Part shown: one piece after another, positions 16,799 to 25,660 of the stretch
How positions within the stretch are numbered: the first letter of the stretch is position 1
Layout of the letters: every line of letters begins with the position of its first letter
NCBI GenBank assembly: GCA_963786975.1
Contig: CAWBBE010000007.1
Span: forward strand, 1-64,000
Origin: Palsa-506 sp963786975
GTDB lineage: Bacteria > Actinomycetota > Actinomycetes > Streptosporangiales > Streptosporangiaceae
Length of the DNA stretch: 64,000 nt
Direction of reading: 5' to 3'
Position numbers and translations under genes: made by a program
The notes under the pieces: model-generated
Database searches by the model: none
Told to the model about the DNA's origin: nothing
Seen by the model: the letters and a program-made list of their open reading frames with translations, nothing else

Positions 16799-18042
16799 CC
16801 CAGACCGAGCACGCCCAGACCGGGCCAGACCGGGCCGCGCAGCCCAGCGAGCCGCCGCGAGCCGCCGGGCTGCCGGACCTGCTGTACAGCGAGACCGAGG
16901 ACGAGCTGCGGGCAGCCGTCCGGGATCTGCTCGGCGACCGGGCCGGGCCGGCCGCGGTGCTGGCCCGGACCGAGGCCGACGAGACCTACGACACTGGCCT
17001 GTGGCACGCGCTGGCGGCCGACCTCGGCTGCGCCGGCCTGCTGATCAGCGAGTCCAACGGAGGGGCCGGCGCGACATACCGCGAGGCGGCCGTCGCCGCT
17101 GAGGAAATAGGGCGGTCCGTACCGTCCGTTCCGTATCTTGGCAGTGCCGTTGTTGCCACCACGGCCGCAGTCGCTGCCGGTGCCGCCGAGCTGCTCGCCG
17201 GGCTTGCCGCCGGAACCAGCACGGCCGCGCTCGCCGTGCCGTTCACGGCCATGCCCGGGGCCGCGGCGGCGGCCACGGTCCGGGTCGGCGCGCAGCGCGA
17301 CGGCGACCCGGCGGGCACGTACCGGCTCAGCGGGACGGTCACCGGGCTGGTCGACGCGCTCCCGGCTGACGTCCTGCTCGTCCCGGCCGACGGCGTGCCG
17401 TTCGGGCTGTACGCGGTATCCGCCGCCGATCCCGGCGTCACCCGGACCCCGGTGGTCTCACTGGACATGACCAGGCAGCTGTGCGACCTCAGGCTGGACG
17501 GCGCGGCGGCCCGGCAGATCGCGGCCGGCCAGGAAGCCAGCCGCGCGGTCCAGGCCGCGCTGACGGCCGGTGCGGCCATCCTCGCCTCCGAGCAGCTCGG
17601 ACTGGCCGATAAGTGCGTCGAGATGACCGTCGCCTACCTCAAGGAACGGCGCCAGTTCGCCCGCCAGGTCGGCTCGTTCCAGGCGCTGAAGCACCGGCTC
17701 GCCGACCTTTGGGTGGGCGTGACCCAGGCCCGGGCGGCGGCCAGGTACGCCGCCGCGTGCCTCGCGGCCGGTGACCCGGACACCCCGGTGGCGGTGGCGC
17801 TGGCCAAGGCGGCCTGCAGCGACATCGCGGTCCGGGCCAGCCAGGAGTGCGTCCAGCTGCACGGCGGCATCGGCTTCACCTGGGAGCACCCGGCGCACCT
17901 TTACCTGAAGCGGGCGAAGAGCGCGTCGATCGGCTTCGGCACGCCGGACCGGCACCGGGCGTCGCTGGCCGTGCTCGCCGACCTCCCGGCGCCCGTCCCG
18001 GCGCCGCTGGCCGCGCCCCGGCCCGGGGGAGGCGCCCGGTGA
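16795..18042 (+). CDS. Acyl-CoA dehydrogenase, partner-type subunit
   Basis: A 415-residue ACAD-family protein. It has the domain order of the family (SNGGAGATYREAAVAAEEIGR, VAYLKERRQFARQVGSFQALKHRLAD, QLHGGIGFTWEHPAHLYLKRAKS) but lacks the EGTSE motif that holds the catalytic glutamate in its neighbour. That fits a non-catalytic or FAD-sharing partner of a heteromeric acyl-CoA dehydrogenase. GTG 16795 was chosen because it overlaps the upstream stop as GTGA; an in-frame ATG at 16777 is possible. Its own stop overlaps the next SDR start (GTGA, 18039-18042). Pairing with the upstream gene product is inferred from coupling and motif content. Confidence 0.9.
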   Translation: MTQTEHAQTGPDRAAQPSEPPRAAGLPDLLYSETEDELRAAVRDLLGDRAGPAAVLARTEADETYDTGLWHALAADLGCAGLLISESNGGAGATYREAAVAAEEIGRSVPSVPYLGSAVVATTAAVAAGAAELLAGLAAGTSTAALAVPFTAMPGAAAAATVRVGAQRDGDPAGTYRLSGTVTGLVDALPADVLLVPADGVPFGLYAVSAADPGVTRTPVVSLDMTRQLCDLRLDGAAARQIAAGQEASRAVQAALTAGAAILASEQLGLADKCVEMTVAYLKERRQFARQVGSFQALKHRLADLWVGVTQARAAARYAAACLAAGDPDTPVAVALAKAACSDIAVRASQECVQLHGGIGFTWEHPAHLYLKRAKSASIGFGTPDRHRASLAVLADLPAPVPAPLAAPRPGGGAR

Positions 18043-18821
18043 ATTCCGTCCAGGACGCCGGAATCGTGGTCACCGGCGGCGGCAGCGGCATCGGCGCGGC
18101 GCTGGCCGGCGGCTTGCCGCCGAGGGAGCCAGGGTGGTGGTGAACGACATCAACGCCGAGGCCGCGTCGGCTGTCGCCGCCTCGTGCGGCGCGACCGCGG
18201 TGCCGGGGGACGCAGCCTCCGAGGATGGCGTCGCCGCGCTGATCAGCAGCGCCAGGGACGCGCTCGGCGAGATCGACATCTACTGCGCGAACGCCGGCAT
18301 CGTGCGCGGCGGCGGCCCCGAGTCACCCGACCAGGACTGGGCGGCGTCCTGGGAGGTCAACGTGATGGCGCACGTCCGGGCGGCCCGGCTGCTGATCGAC
18401 CCGTGGCTAGCCCGGGGGAGCGGGCACCTGATCTGCACGGTGTCCGCGGCTGGCCTGCTGGCCATGCCCGGCACGGCGTCGTACTCGGTGACCAAGCACG
18501 CGGCGCTGGCCTTCGCCGAGTGGATGGCGCTGACCTATGCGCACCGCGGCCTCACCGTCCAGGCGATCTGCCCGCAGGGCGTGCGGACCGGCATGCTGGA
18601 CGGCAACGACCGGGCGGCCGAGCTCGTGCTCGGCGACTCGGTGATCACGCCGGAGACGGTAGCGGACGCCGTGCTCAACGGGATCGCCGACGGCCGGTTC
18701 CTGATCCTGCCGCATCCGGAGGTCGCGGAGATGTACGCCGGGCGGGCCGCGGAGACCGACCGGTGGCTGCGCGGCATGAACAGAGATCCAGCGCAAGCTA
18801 GAGGAAGCGCAGGTCCTGTAG
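18039..18821 (+). pseudogene. Short-chain dehydrogenase with two compensating indels
   Basis: Starting at GTG 18039 (overlapping the ACAD stop) the frame gives VVTGGGSGIGAALA and then breaks; one base appears lost near 18104, after which RLAAEGARVVVND continues in the next frame with YCANAGIVRGGG, catalytic YSVTK and CPQGVRTGM. Near 18785 one extra base seems to be present; correcting it gives a natural ending (IQRKLEEAQVL, stop 18819-18821). With both corrections the gene is exactly 783 bases, 260 codons plus stop. It is an SDR likely acting in the same acyl-CoA pathway as its operon partners. Because the two indels cancel and no other damage is seen, sequencing error is likelier than decay. 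Confidence 0.82.
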
Positions 18822-18927
18822 CGCTGGCTCTCTCGGCCCGCCAGGGTTGCCTTGCCCGCGGCGATCGAACCTCTCACCGGGCAGCAGGCCTGCGGTCCGC
18901 CGGGCGCTGGCGGCACCGGCCCGGGTC

Positions 18928-19359
18928 TCACCAGCCGGGTGTCACCAGCCGGGTGTCACCGGGCCGGTGACACCCGCCACCCGCCGGCTGCCGTCCGCCG
19001 GGCGCAATCGCCCGGCTGGATCGCCAGGCCATGATGGACAAGCACGACAAGCCGGACATGATCGACCCGATGCTCGCCACCGAGAGCACGGAAGCTACCG
19101 ATCCGGCCGAGCCGATGGACAGGACCGATCCGGCCGAGCCGATGGACAGGATCGAGCCGGTGCAGCCGATGGACAGGATCGAACCGCTCGACCCGATGCT
19201 CAGCAGCGAGCCCGCCGATCCGGCCGGGTTCGCCGATCTGGCGAGGCTCGCCGCCTTGTGAAGGCTCGCCGCCCTGTGAAGGCTCGCCGATCTGGCGAGG
19301 CTCGCCGATCTGGCCGGGCCGCCGGACCTCGCCAGCGGCAGGCCGCGCCTGATTGCCAT
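18928..19359 (-). CDS. Octapeptide-repeat (SILSIGSAG) protein, hypothetical
   Basis: The minus frame encodes tandem repeats around GSILSIGSAGSVLSIGSAGS, preceded by SARSASLHRAASLHKAASL and followed by variants ending near SGLSCLSIMAWRSSRA. Actinobacterial genomes contain families of short proteins with this same Ser/Gly/Ile/Leu octad, whose function is unknown to me; the regular spacing of small and aliphatic residues suggests a beta-solenoid or membrane-associated stack. The start at 19359 is the most sensible ATG; the frame stays open further upstream. The 3' end is uncertain, because a hairpin (18951-18975) lies inside the last codons. The opposite strand is also open (repeating DPAEPMDR), but I judge it a shadow. 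Confidence 0.5.
   Translation of the reverse strand: MAIRRGLPLARSGGPARSASLARSASLHRAASLHKAASLARSANPAGSAGSLLSIGSSGSILSIGCTGSILSIGSAGSVLSIGSAGSVASVLSVASIGSIMSGLSCLSIMAWRSSRAIAPGGRQPAGGGCHRPGDTRLVTPGW
18951..18975. terminator. Hairpin between converging genes
   Basis: GGGTGTCACC pairs with GGTGACACCC around GGGCC. Just before it, a 14-base unit (TCACCAGCCGGGTG) is repeated in tandem (18929-18956). It lies where the SDR and the octapeptide ORF converge. Confidence 0.4.
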
Positions 19360-19502
19360 GACTGCATTCTCGCAGCGCGGCGGCCGCCCGCACGCGCCGC
19401 CCCCGGCACGCCGCGTGGCCCGGCGCCGGTACTCCGGCCCGCCGCCCTTAGCCCGGATCAGCGCACCAGCTTCAAGGCCGCCTGGGGCAGCAAGCCCATA
19501 GC

Positions 19503-19542
19503 GGTTCAGTTTCGTCCGGCCATCACCGGACGAAACTGAACC
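19503..19542. repeat. Palindromic repeat, copy 1
   Basis: Perfect 17-bp arms (GGTTCAGTTTCGTCCGG and its complement) around loop CCATCA. Shares its arms with copy 2 at 19702-19769, whose loop is the reverse complement (TGATGG), so the copies are inverted relative to each other. Confidence 0.85.
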
Positions 19543-19677
19543 AGTAAGCCGCCCTCGCACGATGCCGTGGCTGGTGTTGCTGGTGTTGCTGGTGGTGCGT
19601 CGCCGACTGACGGCTCGGCCATCCGTGCCGGGGTGACTGGCCAAGGGCCACCCCGCGGCATAATCGATCACATCATT

Positions 19678-19793
19678 CGCCACATCAGTCTCAACCGCAC
19701 CAAGATCAGACTAGTGGTTCGGATATGTCCGGTGATGGCCGGACGAATCTGAACCACTAGTCTGATCTTGTGATGACTGTGACTGATGTGGCG
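19678..19793. repeat. Long palindromic repeat, copy 2 with outer arms
   Basis: Core arms 19702-19732 and 19739-19769 match at 28 of 31 positions around loop TGATGG. Outside, CGCCACATCAGTC (19678-19690) and its exact complement (19781-19793) extend the symmetry to about 116 bp. The structure lacks any ORF. It resembles a miniature inverted-repeat element or a remnant of an insertion sequence end pair. Confidence 0.8.
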
Positions 19794-19953
19794 TGTGATG
19801 CATTGTGAGTTACGGGACCGGCGGCGCCAGCGTGTGTACGAGGCAGCATCCGGGCGCTGCGCTGGGCCGGCGGCGCGCGGGCCCGGTCGGCCCGGCCGGC
19901 GGCGATGCCGACAACGGGAGCCTGGCGGCGCCAGTCTGGCAGGCTAGCTAGTC

Positions 19954-21085
19954 ATGACGATCTCGATTGACGCCCTGGAGACGGCCGCGGCCGGCGGCTG
20001 GCGGGGCACCGAGGAAGCGATGCTCGGCGGCTGGCTGCTGCGCGCCGCCGATGGCTTTACCGGCCGGGCGAACAGCGCGCTCGCCGTCGGTGATCCGGGC
20101 CTGCCGCTGGCCGCGGCGATAGCCCGGGTCCGCGACTGGTACCAGGCGCGCGGCCTGCCCGCCATGATCGCCGTCCCGTACCCGCTGGGCCGGCCGCAGG
20201 ACAGCGAGATCGACCTGCTGCTCCGGGATTGCGGCTGGACGCTCAGGTCGGGTCCGGCCACGGTAATGACCGCCCCGCCCGGCGTCGTTGCCCGGTCCGG
20301 CGTCGTTGCCCGGTCCGGGGAGATGGCCGCGTCCGGGGCGATGGACGTGCCCGGGGCGATGGGCGTGCCCGGGGCGATGACCGCGCCCGGCGCGATGACC
20401 GCGCCCGGCGTGACGGTCGTGCCCGGGGCGATGGCCGTGCCCGGGCCGATGACCGCGCCCGGCGCGATCGCCGCGCCTGCGGCCATGGCCGTGCCCGGGG
20501 CGATGACCGCGCCCGGCGCGATCGCCGCGCCCTGCGCGATCGCCGCGCCCGGCGTGACGGTCGTGCCCGGGGCGATGGGCGTGCCCGGGGCGATGACCGT
20601 GCCCGGGGCGATGGCCGTGCCCGGGGCGATGGGCGTGCCCGGCAGCCAGGCCCGGCCCGGCGCCACCGCCCGCGCGGCCGGGCACCCGCATGTCCGGGTG
20701 GACAGCAAGCCGGCCGACGACTGGCTGGCGCTGTATCACTACCGCGGCCAGCAGCCGCCGCCGATCGTGCGCCCGGCTGCTCATGTCCGCGCCGTGGCAG
20801 GCATTCGGCTCCATCTGCGAGGGCGGCCGGACGCTCGCCGTCGGCCGGGTAGCGGTGGCATCGGGCTGGGCTGGGCTGACCGCCGTTGAGGTGCATCCGG
20901 ACCACCGCCGCCGCGGCCTCGCCACGGCGATGACCGCCGCGCTGGCGGCCGAGGCAGCGGCCCGCGGCGCGACCGGCATTTACCTGCAGGTCGAAGACGG
21001 CAACGTGGCCGCCCGCGGGCTGTACCGACGGGCCGGCTTCACCGATCATCACGGCTACCACTACCGGATCGCGCCCGCCTGCTGA
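19954..21085 (+). pseudogene. GNAT acetyltransferase with hexapeptide-repeat expansion, frameshifted
   Basis: From ATG 19954 the frame gives an N-terminal domain (EEAMLGGWLLRAADGFTGRA, AVPYPLGRPQDSEIDLLL), then about 22 hexapeptides, then DDWLALYHYRGQQPPPI. Near 20765-20776 one extra base shifts the frame; the continuation ARLLMSAPWQAFGSI, AVEVHPDHRRRGLATAM and GLYRRAGF contains the acetyl-CoA-binding loop (RRRGLA) of GNAT enzymes. The joined product would be about 377 residues, roughly 130 of them repeat. Related actinobacterial acetyltransferases have the same two halves joined by a short linker, so the repeat is an insertion in the linker. The acceptor substrate is unknown. One indel in a repeat-rich gene may be a sequence error. 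Confidence 0.8.
20275..20670 (+). repeat. About 22 in-frame 18-bp repeats (PGAM-x-x hexapeptides)
   Basis: Units follow GTGCCCGGGGCGATG plus one variable codon; encoded peptides include VPGAMG, VPGAMT, APGAMT, APGAIA and APGVTV. Units are not identical, but the period never leaves six codons, so selection for frame or recent expansion is likely. Confidence 0.9.
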
Positions 21086-21149
21086 GCTCGCGCCGCCCGC
21101 CCAGCTTCCGCGGTAATTCCTCGCCCGGCCGCGCCGGAGTGGCGCAGCG

Positions 21150-21187
21150 GGGCCCGGCCTCCGGGGAGGGGCTGGGAGGCCGGGCCC
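21150..21187. terminator. Bidirectional terminator-like hairpin
   Basis: Perfect 13-bp stem GGGCCCGGCCTCC / GGAGGCCGGGCCC with a 12-base loop, located between the converging GNAT and GH3 genes. Confidence 0.6.
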
Positions 21188-21226
21188 GCTGGCGCCTGGC
21201 CCGCCGGGTACGGGCCAGGCTGCCGC

Positions 21227-23716
21227 TCAGCCGGAACTCACCCGAGCGGACAGCCGCAGGTCCCGCGATGACCGGCCGACGTGCACCGTGAACTCCCCGC
21301 CCGGCCAGGCCCAGCGGCCGGCCTGCTCGTCCCAGCGGGCGAACGCGCGCGCGGGCACCTGCAGTCTCACCTCGGCCAGCTCGCCTGGCCCGGCAGCCGC
21401 GGTGCCGAACGCGGCAAGAACGCGGACCGGCCTGCTGACGTCACCCGGCGGCCCGGCCAGGTACGCCTGGATGGTCTCGCATCCCGGCCGGGCCCCGGTG
21501 TTCCTGACCGTGACGACCAGATCCAGGGCATCGCCTGGCGCCAGGCTGGCCGCCGTCCGCAGCGACTCATAGCCCCAGCTCGTGTAGCCAAGACCATGGC
21601 CAAACGGATATTCCGGCGCCAGCCCCGCCGCGTCATAGCCGCGGTACCCGATGAGCAGTCCCTCGTCGTAGCAGAGCTGGCCGTCGCGCGGTACCGCATG
21701 CAGCACCGGGCAGTCCGCTTCGCTGGCCGGCATGGTCACCGGCAGCCGGCCGGCTGGCTCGGCCTGGCCGAGCAGGACATCGGCCAGCGCCTCGCCCATC
21801 GCCTGGCCGGGCAGCCAGGCGTAGAGCACCGCGGCGACCTCGGCCGCCCACGGCATCAGCACCGGCATCCCGGAATTGACCACGACCACGGTCCTGCTGT
21901 TCACGGCCGCGACCCGGCTGATCAGCTCGTCCTGCCGCCCGGGCAGCGCCAGGGTGCTGCGGTCGAAGCCCTCGCTCTCGGTCATCGCGGCCGAGCCGAC
22001 GACCACGATGGCGGCATCGGCCCGGCTGGCGGCCTGCACCGCGTCGGCGAGCAGCTGGTCCTCGTCCGCGGCCGGGACGATGCCGAGCCGGACCGCGAGC
22101 GGGCCCTCACCGTCGGCGCTGGGCCGGAACTCGAGCCTGAGCTGCGTGTCGCGGCCCGCCTTGAGCGTGACGGCGGCCCGCACCTCACCGGGCCGGGTCA
22201 TTGCCTCCACCGGGTCGGCCGGGATGCTGGTCTGCTCGTCGGCGACGGTCTCGCCGTCGACCGTCATGATCAGCCGCCCGACGCCGGCCGCGCCGATCAG
22301 GTGCGCCCCGCCGCTGCCCGGCCGGAACGTGGCGAGCAGCACGATCCGCCCGGTCTCGCCCCAGCCGATGCCCGGCGGGACGCCGTCCCACCAGGCCAGC
22401 GCGGTCGAGGTCCGGTGCTCGCTGGCGATCAGGGCGCCGTCCGCGGCGCGGAACTCCAGCCGCAGGCCGGGCTCGCCGGTATCCGGGTCATTGATGCATC
22501 CGGCGGTGGGCTCGGGCACCATCACCCAGGTCTGGCAGCCCGGCGCCGCGGTAACCTCCGCCTGGCCGGCCAGCGCGGCCCGGAGCGCGCTGTCCGGGGT
22601 GGAGACGCTGACCGGCACCACGCCCGCGCTGCCGCCGCCCTGGATGGTCGGCTGGAACGCGTTCGGGCCGAGCAGCGCGATGCTGCCCACCGTGCCGGGG
22701 CTGATCGGCAGCGCGGCCTGCTCGTTGCGGAGCAGCACCAGCGACGCCGCCGTCGCGCGGCGCAGCAGCCCGGGATCGATGAGCGCGGTCTCGGCCTGCG
22801 GGGCGGGCGGGTCGGCGCTGCCGCCGGCCGCGCCGACCCGGCGAGCCAGCCGGAGCAGCCTGATGACCTTGTCGTCCAGCACTTCCGGCCGGACCGCGCC
22901 GTCCTCGACCGCCTGGGTGAGCAGCTCGCCCCACGGCCCGTCCGGGCCGGGCATGGCCAGGTCGAGCGTGGCCAGCGCGGTCGCCGCGGTGCTGCGTGCC
23001 GCGTGCCAGTCTGACGTGACGACCCCGTCGAAGCCCCACTCGCCCTTCAGCACGTCCCTGAGCAGGCGCTCATGCTCGGTCATCGCCGTGCCGTTGACCT
23101 TGTTGTACGCGGCCATCACCAGCATCGTGCCGGCGTCGCGCACGGCGGCCTCGAACGGGACCAGGTAGAGCTCGCGCAGGACCCGCTCGGCGATGCGCGC
23201 GTCGTAGTTCCACCGGTCGGTCTCCGAGTCGTTGCCGACGTAGTGCTTGACCGTCGCCGCCACGCCGGCTTCCTGCAGGCCGCGGACGTATGCCACCGCG
23301 ATCTCCGCGGTCAGCACCGGATCCTCGGCGAAGCACTCGAAGCCCCGGCCGCCGAGCGGCGTCCGCATCAGGTTGATGGTCGGCCCCAGCAGCACGTCGA
23401 CGCCCTTGCTCCTGGCCTCCGCGCCCAGCGCGGCCGCCAGCTCGCGGACCAGCCCCGGGTCCCAGGTGGCGCCGAGCGCGGACGGGCAGGGCAGGCTGGA
23501 GGACGGGCTGCGCTCATCCTTGATCACGCCGCGGACCCCGGCCGGCCCGTCCGATGTGGTCATCGGCCGCAGGCCGAGCGCCCTGGCGCCCTGGGTGCGC
23601 CAGCTGTCGGCGCCGGTCAGCAGGAGCACCTTCTCCGATACCGAGAGCGCGGCCACCAGGCTGCGCTCCGCCGCCGGATCGGCGCTCGCCTCGGTGTTGA
23701 GTGAGCTCGTAGTCAT
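21227..23716 (-). CDS. Beta-glucosidase-like glycoside hydrolase (GH3)
   Basis: An 829-residue GH3 enzyme. The TIM-barrel domain carries the nucleophile Asp near 236 in VVTSDWHA and the KH substrate-binding pair near 157-158 in TVKHYVGND. After the first half of the (alpha/beta)6 sandwich (LLRNEQAALPI, ALLGPNA) there is an inserted beta-rich segment, about residues 415-530, compatible with a PA14-type domain. The sandwich resumes (VGSAAMTESEGFDRSTLALP) and a fibronectin-III-like domain ends the protein. No signal peptide, so it probably hydrolyses imported oligosaccharides in the cytoplasm. It is the last gene of the LacI-controlled uptake operon, 127 bases after the binding-protein gene. Confidence 0.95.
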   Translation of the reverse strand: MTTSSLNTEASADPAAERSLVAALSVSEKVLLLTGADSWRTQGARALGLRPMTTSDGPAGVRGVIKDERSPSSSLPCPSALGATWDPGLVRELAAALGAEARSKGVDVLLGPTINLMRTPLGGRGFECFAEDPVLTAEIAVAYVRGLQEAGVAATVKHYVGNDSETDRWNYDARIAERVLRELYLVPFEAAVRDAGTMLVMAAYNKVNGTAMTEHERLLRDVLKGEWGFDGVVTSDWHAARSTAATALATLDLAMPGPDGPWGELLTQAVEDGAVRPEVLDDKVIRLLRLARRVGAAGGSADPPAPQAETALIDPGLLRRATAASLVLLRNEQAALPISPGTVGSIALLGPNAFQPTIQGGGSAGVVPVSVSTPDSALRAALAGQAEVTAAPGCQTWVMVPEPTAGCINDPDTGEPGLRLEFRAADGALIASEHRTSTALAWWDGVPPGIGWGETGRIVLLATFRPGSGGAHLIGAAGVGRLIMTVDGETVADEQTSIPADPVEAMTRPGEVRAAVTLKAGRDTQLRLEFRPSADGEGPLAVRLGIVPAADEDQLLADAVQAASRADAAIVVVGSAAMTESEGFDRSTLALPGRQDELISRVAAVNSRTVVVVNSGMPVLMPWAAEVAAVLYAWLPGQAMGEALADVLLGQAEPAGRLPVTMPASEADCPVLHAVPRDGQLCYDEGLLIGYRGYDAAGLAPEYPFGHGLGYTSWGYESLRTAASLAPGDALDLVVTVRNTGARPGCETIQAYLAGPPGDVSRPVRVLAAFGTAAAGPGELAEVRLQVPARAFARWDEQAGRWAWPGGEFTVHVGRSSRDLRLSARVSSG

Positions 23717-23749
23717 TGCGTCCCCTGCGCATTCCTGGCTGTCGGGGCA

Positions 23750-23779
23750 CCCGCCCGGCCGGGAACCCGGCCGGGCGGG
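23750..23779 (-). other. Intercistronic hairpin between binding-protein and GH3 genes
   Basis: Perfect 14-bp inverted repeat CCCGCCCGGCCGGG with a 2-base loop, 65 bases after the binding-protein stop. Such hairpins often stabilise the abundant upstream mRNA segment or partly terminate before the enzyme gene. Confidence 0.55.
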
Positions 23780-23843
23780 GTCCGCCCGTCATGATTGGTT
23801 GTCATGTCGGCAGTGATGTCGTGACCTTTCGCCGGCCTGCTGG

Positions 23844-25547
23844 CTACGAGACTGGCTTGAGGTGCAGGACCGTCTCCTCCAGGTACGGAATGTTGGGCAC
23901 CGGAACCATGTACGGGTTGCTGGCGGTCGGCCACCCGGTGTAGTTCCTGGTCGAGTACTCACTCCAGGCGCCGCCGTACATCAGCGGGACGACCGGCACC
24001 TGGCTGGACATGACGTTCTCCAGCTTGGTGATGGCCTGCGCCTGGGTGCTGCTGTCGGCGGTGCTGGCGAACTGCTTCAGCGCGGCCTGCGCCTGCGGGT
24101 TGGAGAACCGCTCGAAGTCGCCGGCGGCAGGCTTGCCGACCGGCGCGCTGAGCGTCCTGTCCAGCCAGTTGGAGTAGAAGAAGTACGGGTTCGGGCCCTG
24201 GTTGCTCCAGTGGATGGTCGCGTCGAAGGTGCCGTTGGCGACGTCCCCGGCCCAGACCGTCGGGTTCCCGATGCCGTTGACCGAGGCGTCGAATCCCGCT
24301 GCGTTCAGCTGGCGGACGATGAGCTGTGAGTCGGTGTAGTAGTCGGTGTAGGGGACCGGGTCCTCGATCGAGAAGGTGATCTTCTTGCCGTTCTTGGTCC
24401 ACTTGCCGCCCACCTTGGTCCAGCCGTCGGCCTTGAGGATCGAGGCGGCCTTGGCGGCGTCGCCCGCCGGGGGCAGGTCGTTCGAGAACGCGGAGGACAG
24501 GAAGCTGTTGTCGGTGGGCAGCATCAGCCCGCTGGACGAGGTGGCCGCTGGCTCATAGCCGGTCTCGCCCTGGCTGGACAGCTGCTGCCGGTTGATCGCG
24601 AGGCTGATCGCCCGCCGCACCGCCACGTCGTTCAGCGGCGCCTTGTGCACGTTCAGCCACAGCCCGACGACGTTGTTGTCACTGAAGAACGGCTCATTGC
24701 TCAGCCAGGTGTGGTTGTCCGGGCTCTTTGACAGGTAGTTCGGCTGGATGCCGGCCACGTAGTTGCCCGCCCAGTCGATCTGGCCGTTCGCGATCGGCGG
24801 CACCAGGTTGGCGTTGGTGTTATAGGACGGGAAGTCGATCTCCGGCACGTGCACCTTGCTCTTCTGCCAGTAGTTCGGGTTGGCCTTGAGCGTGTAGCCC
24901 TGCGGGGAGAACTTGTCCAGCATGAACGGGCCGGTGCCGACCGGGCTCCCGTCCGCGAAGGTGGCCGGATCCGATACCGACTGCCAGATGTGCTGCGGCA
25001 CGATGTAGACCTGTCCGATCGAGAACAGGTTGGCGTACTGCGGCACGGCGAAATTGAGCGTCGCCGAGGTCGGGCTGCTCGCCGTGGCGCTGGTCACCAC
25101 CGGCGCGCCGGAGGTGTTCAGCTTGGGGTTCTTGCTGAGCATGTTGAACGTGAAGGCGACGTCGCTGGCCGTGAACGGCTTCCCGTCGTTCCATTTCACG
25201 CCGGACCGGACCGGCACGGTGAGCGTCTTGCCCCCGTTCGACCAGGTGGGCTGGCCGGAGGCGAGGAACGGGATCGGCGCCTGGGTCGGGCTCAGCGTGT
25301 TCCAGATGTACAGCGGCTCGTTGTACAGGCTGACCGCGTTGGTCAGGTAACCGGTAGAGGTCAGCGAGAACGGGTTGAAGGTGTCGGTCATCGGCGACAG
25401 CGGGGTGCTCTCGATGACGAGCGTCTTGCCCTGCGTGGCCGCCGGCTTGCTGCCGTTGCTGCTACTGCTGCCTGAGCTGCCGCAGGCCGCTATCCCCAGG
25501 CTGAGGATGGCTGCCACGGCCAGGCTCTTCATGATCTTGTGATTCAT
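23844..25547 (-). CDS. ABC transporter substrate-binding lipoprotein (family 5)
   Basis: A 567-residue SBP_bac_5 protein. The signal peptide ends in a lipobox (LSLGIAAC, Cys at 22), followed by a Ser/Gly linker, so it is anchored outside the membrane. The mature part has the family motif VKWNDGKPFTASDVAFTFN and the hinge and C-lobe segments (VGLWLNVHKAPLNDVAVRRAISLAINR). Family 5 binds peptides, nickel or, in operons with glycosidases such as this one, oligosaccharides. The adjacent GH3 enzyme and LacI regulator favour a beta-linked oligosaccharide ligand. It lies between the ATPase genes and the GH3 gene. Confidence 0.95.
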   Translation of the reverse strand: MNHKIMKSLAVAAILSLGIAACGSSGSSSSNGSKPAATQGKTLVIESTPLSPMTDTFNPFSLTSTGYLTNAVSLYNEPLYIWNTLSPTQAPIPFLASGQPTWSNGGKTLTVPVRSGVKWNDGKPFTASDVAFTFNMLSKNPKLNTSGAPVVTSATASSPTSATLNFAVPQYANLFSIGQVYIVPQHIWQSVSDPATFADGSPVGTGPFMLDKFSPQGYTLKANPNYWQKSKVHVPEIDFPSYNTNANLVPPIANGQIDWAGNYVAGIQPNYLSKSPDNHTWLSNEPFFSDNNVVGLWLNVHKAPLNDVAVRRAISLAINRQQLSSQGETGYEPAATSSSGLMLPTDNSFLSSAFSNDLPPAGDAAKAASILKADGWTKVGGKWTKNGKKITFSIEDPVPYTDYYTDSQLIVRQLNAAGFDASVNGIGNPTVWAGDVANGTFDATIHWSNQGPNPYFFYSNWLDRTLSAPVGKPAAGDFERFSNPQAQAALKQFASTADSSTQAQAITKLENVMSSQVPVVPLMYGGAWSEYSTRNYTGWPTASNPYMVPVPNIPYLEETVLHLKPVS

Positions 25548-25660
25548 TGCTTAAACTCCGTTGTGCCCGGCCGGCTCAATGCCGGCTTGTCGTGAATGAC
25601 CATGTCGGGGTCTGTCACTGGTGGTCCGGTGCAGGGTCGGCCGGGCAGGCCCTGCCTTGC

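Noticed and set aside
19031..19261. Plus-strand ORF with DPAEPMDR repeats
   Set aside because: Antisense of the SIGSAGS octapeptide frame, which matches a recurrent actinobacterial protein pattern; the plus product matches nothing I know.
20275..20670. CRISPR-like array
   Set aside because: Repeats are contiguous 18-bp coding units without spacers and keep the reading frame.
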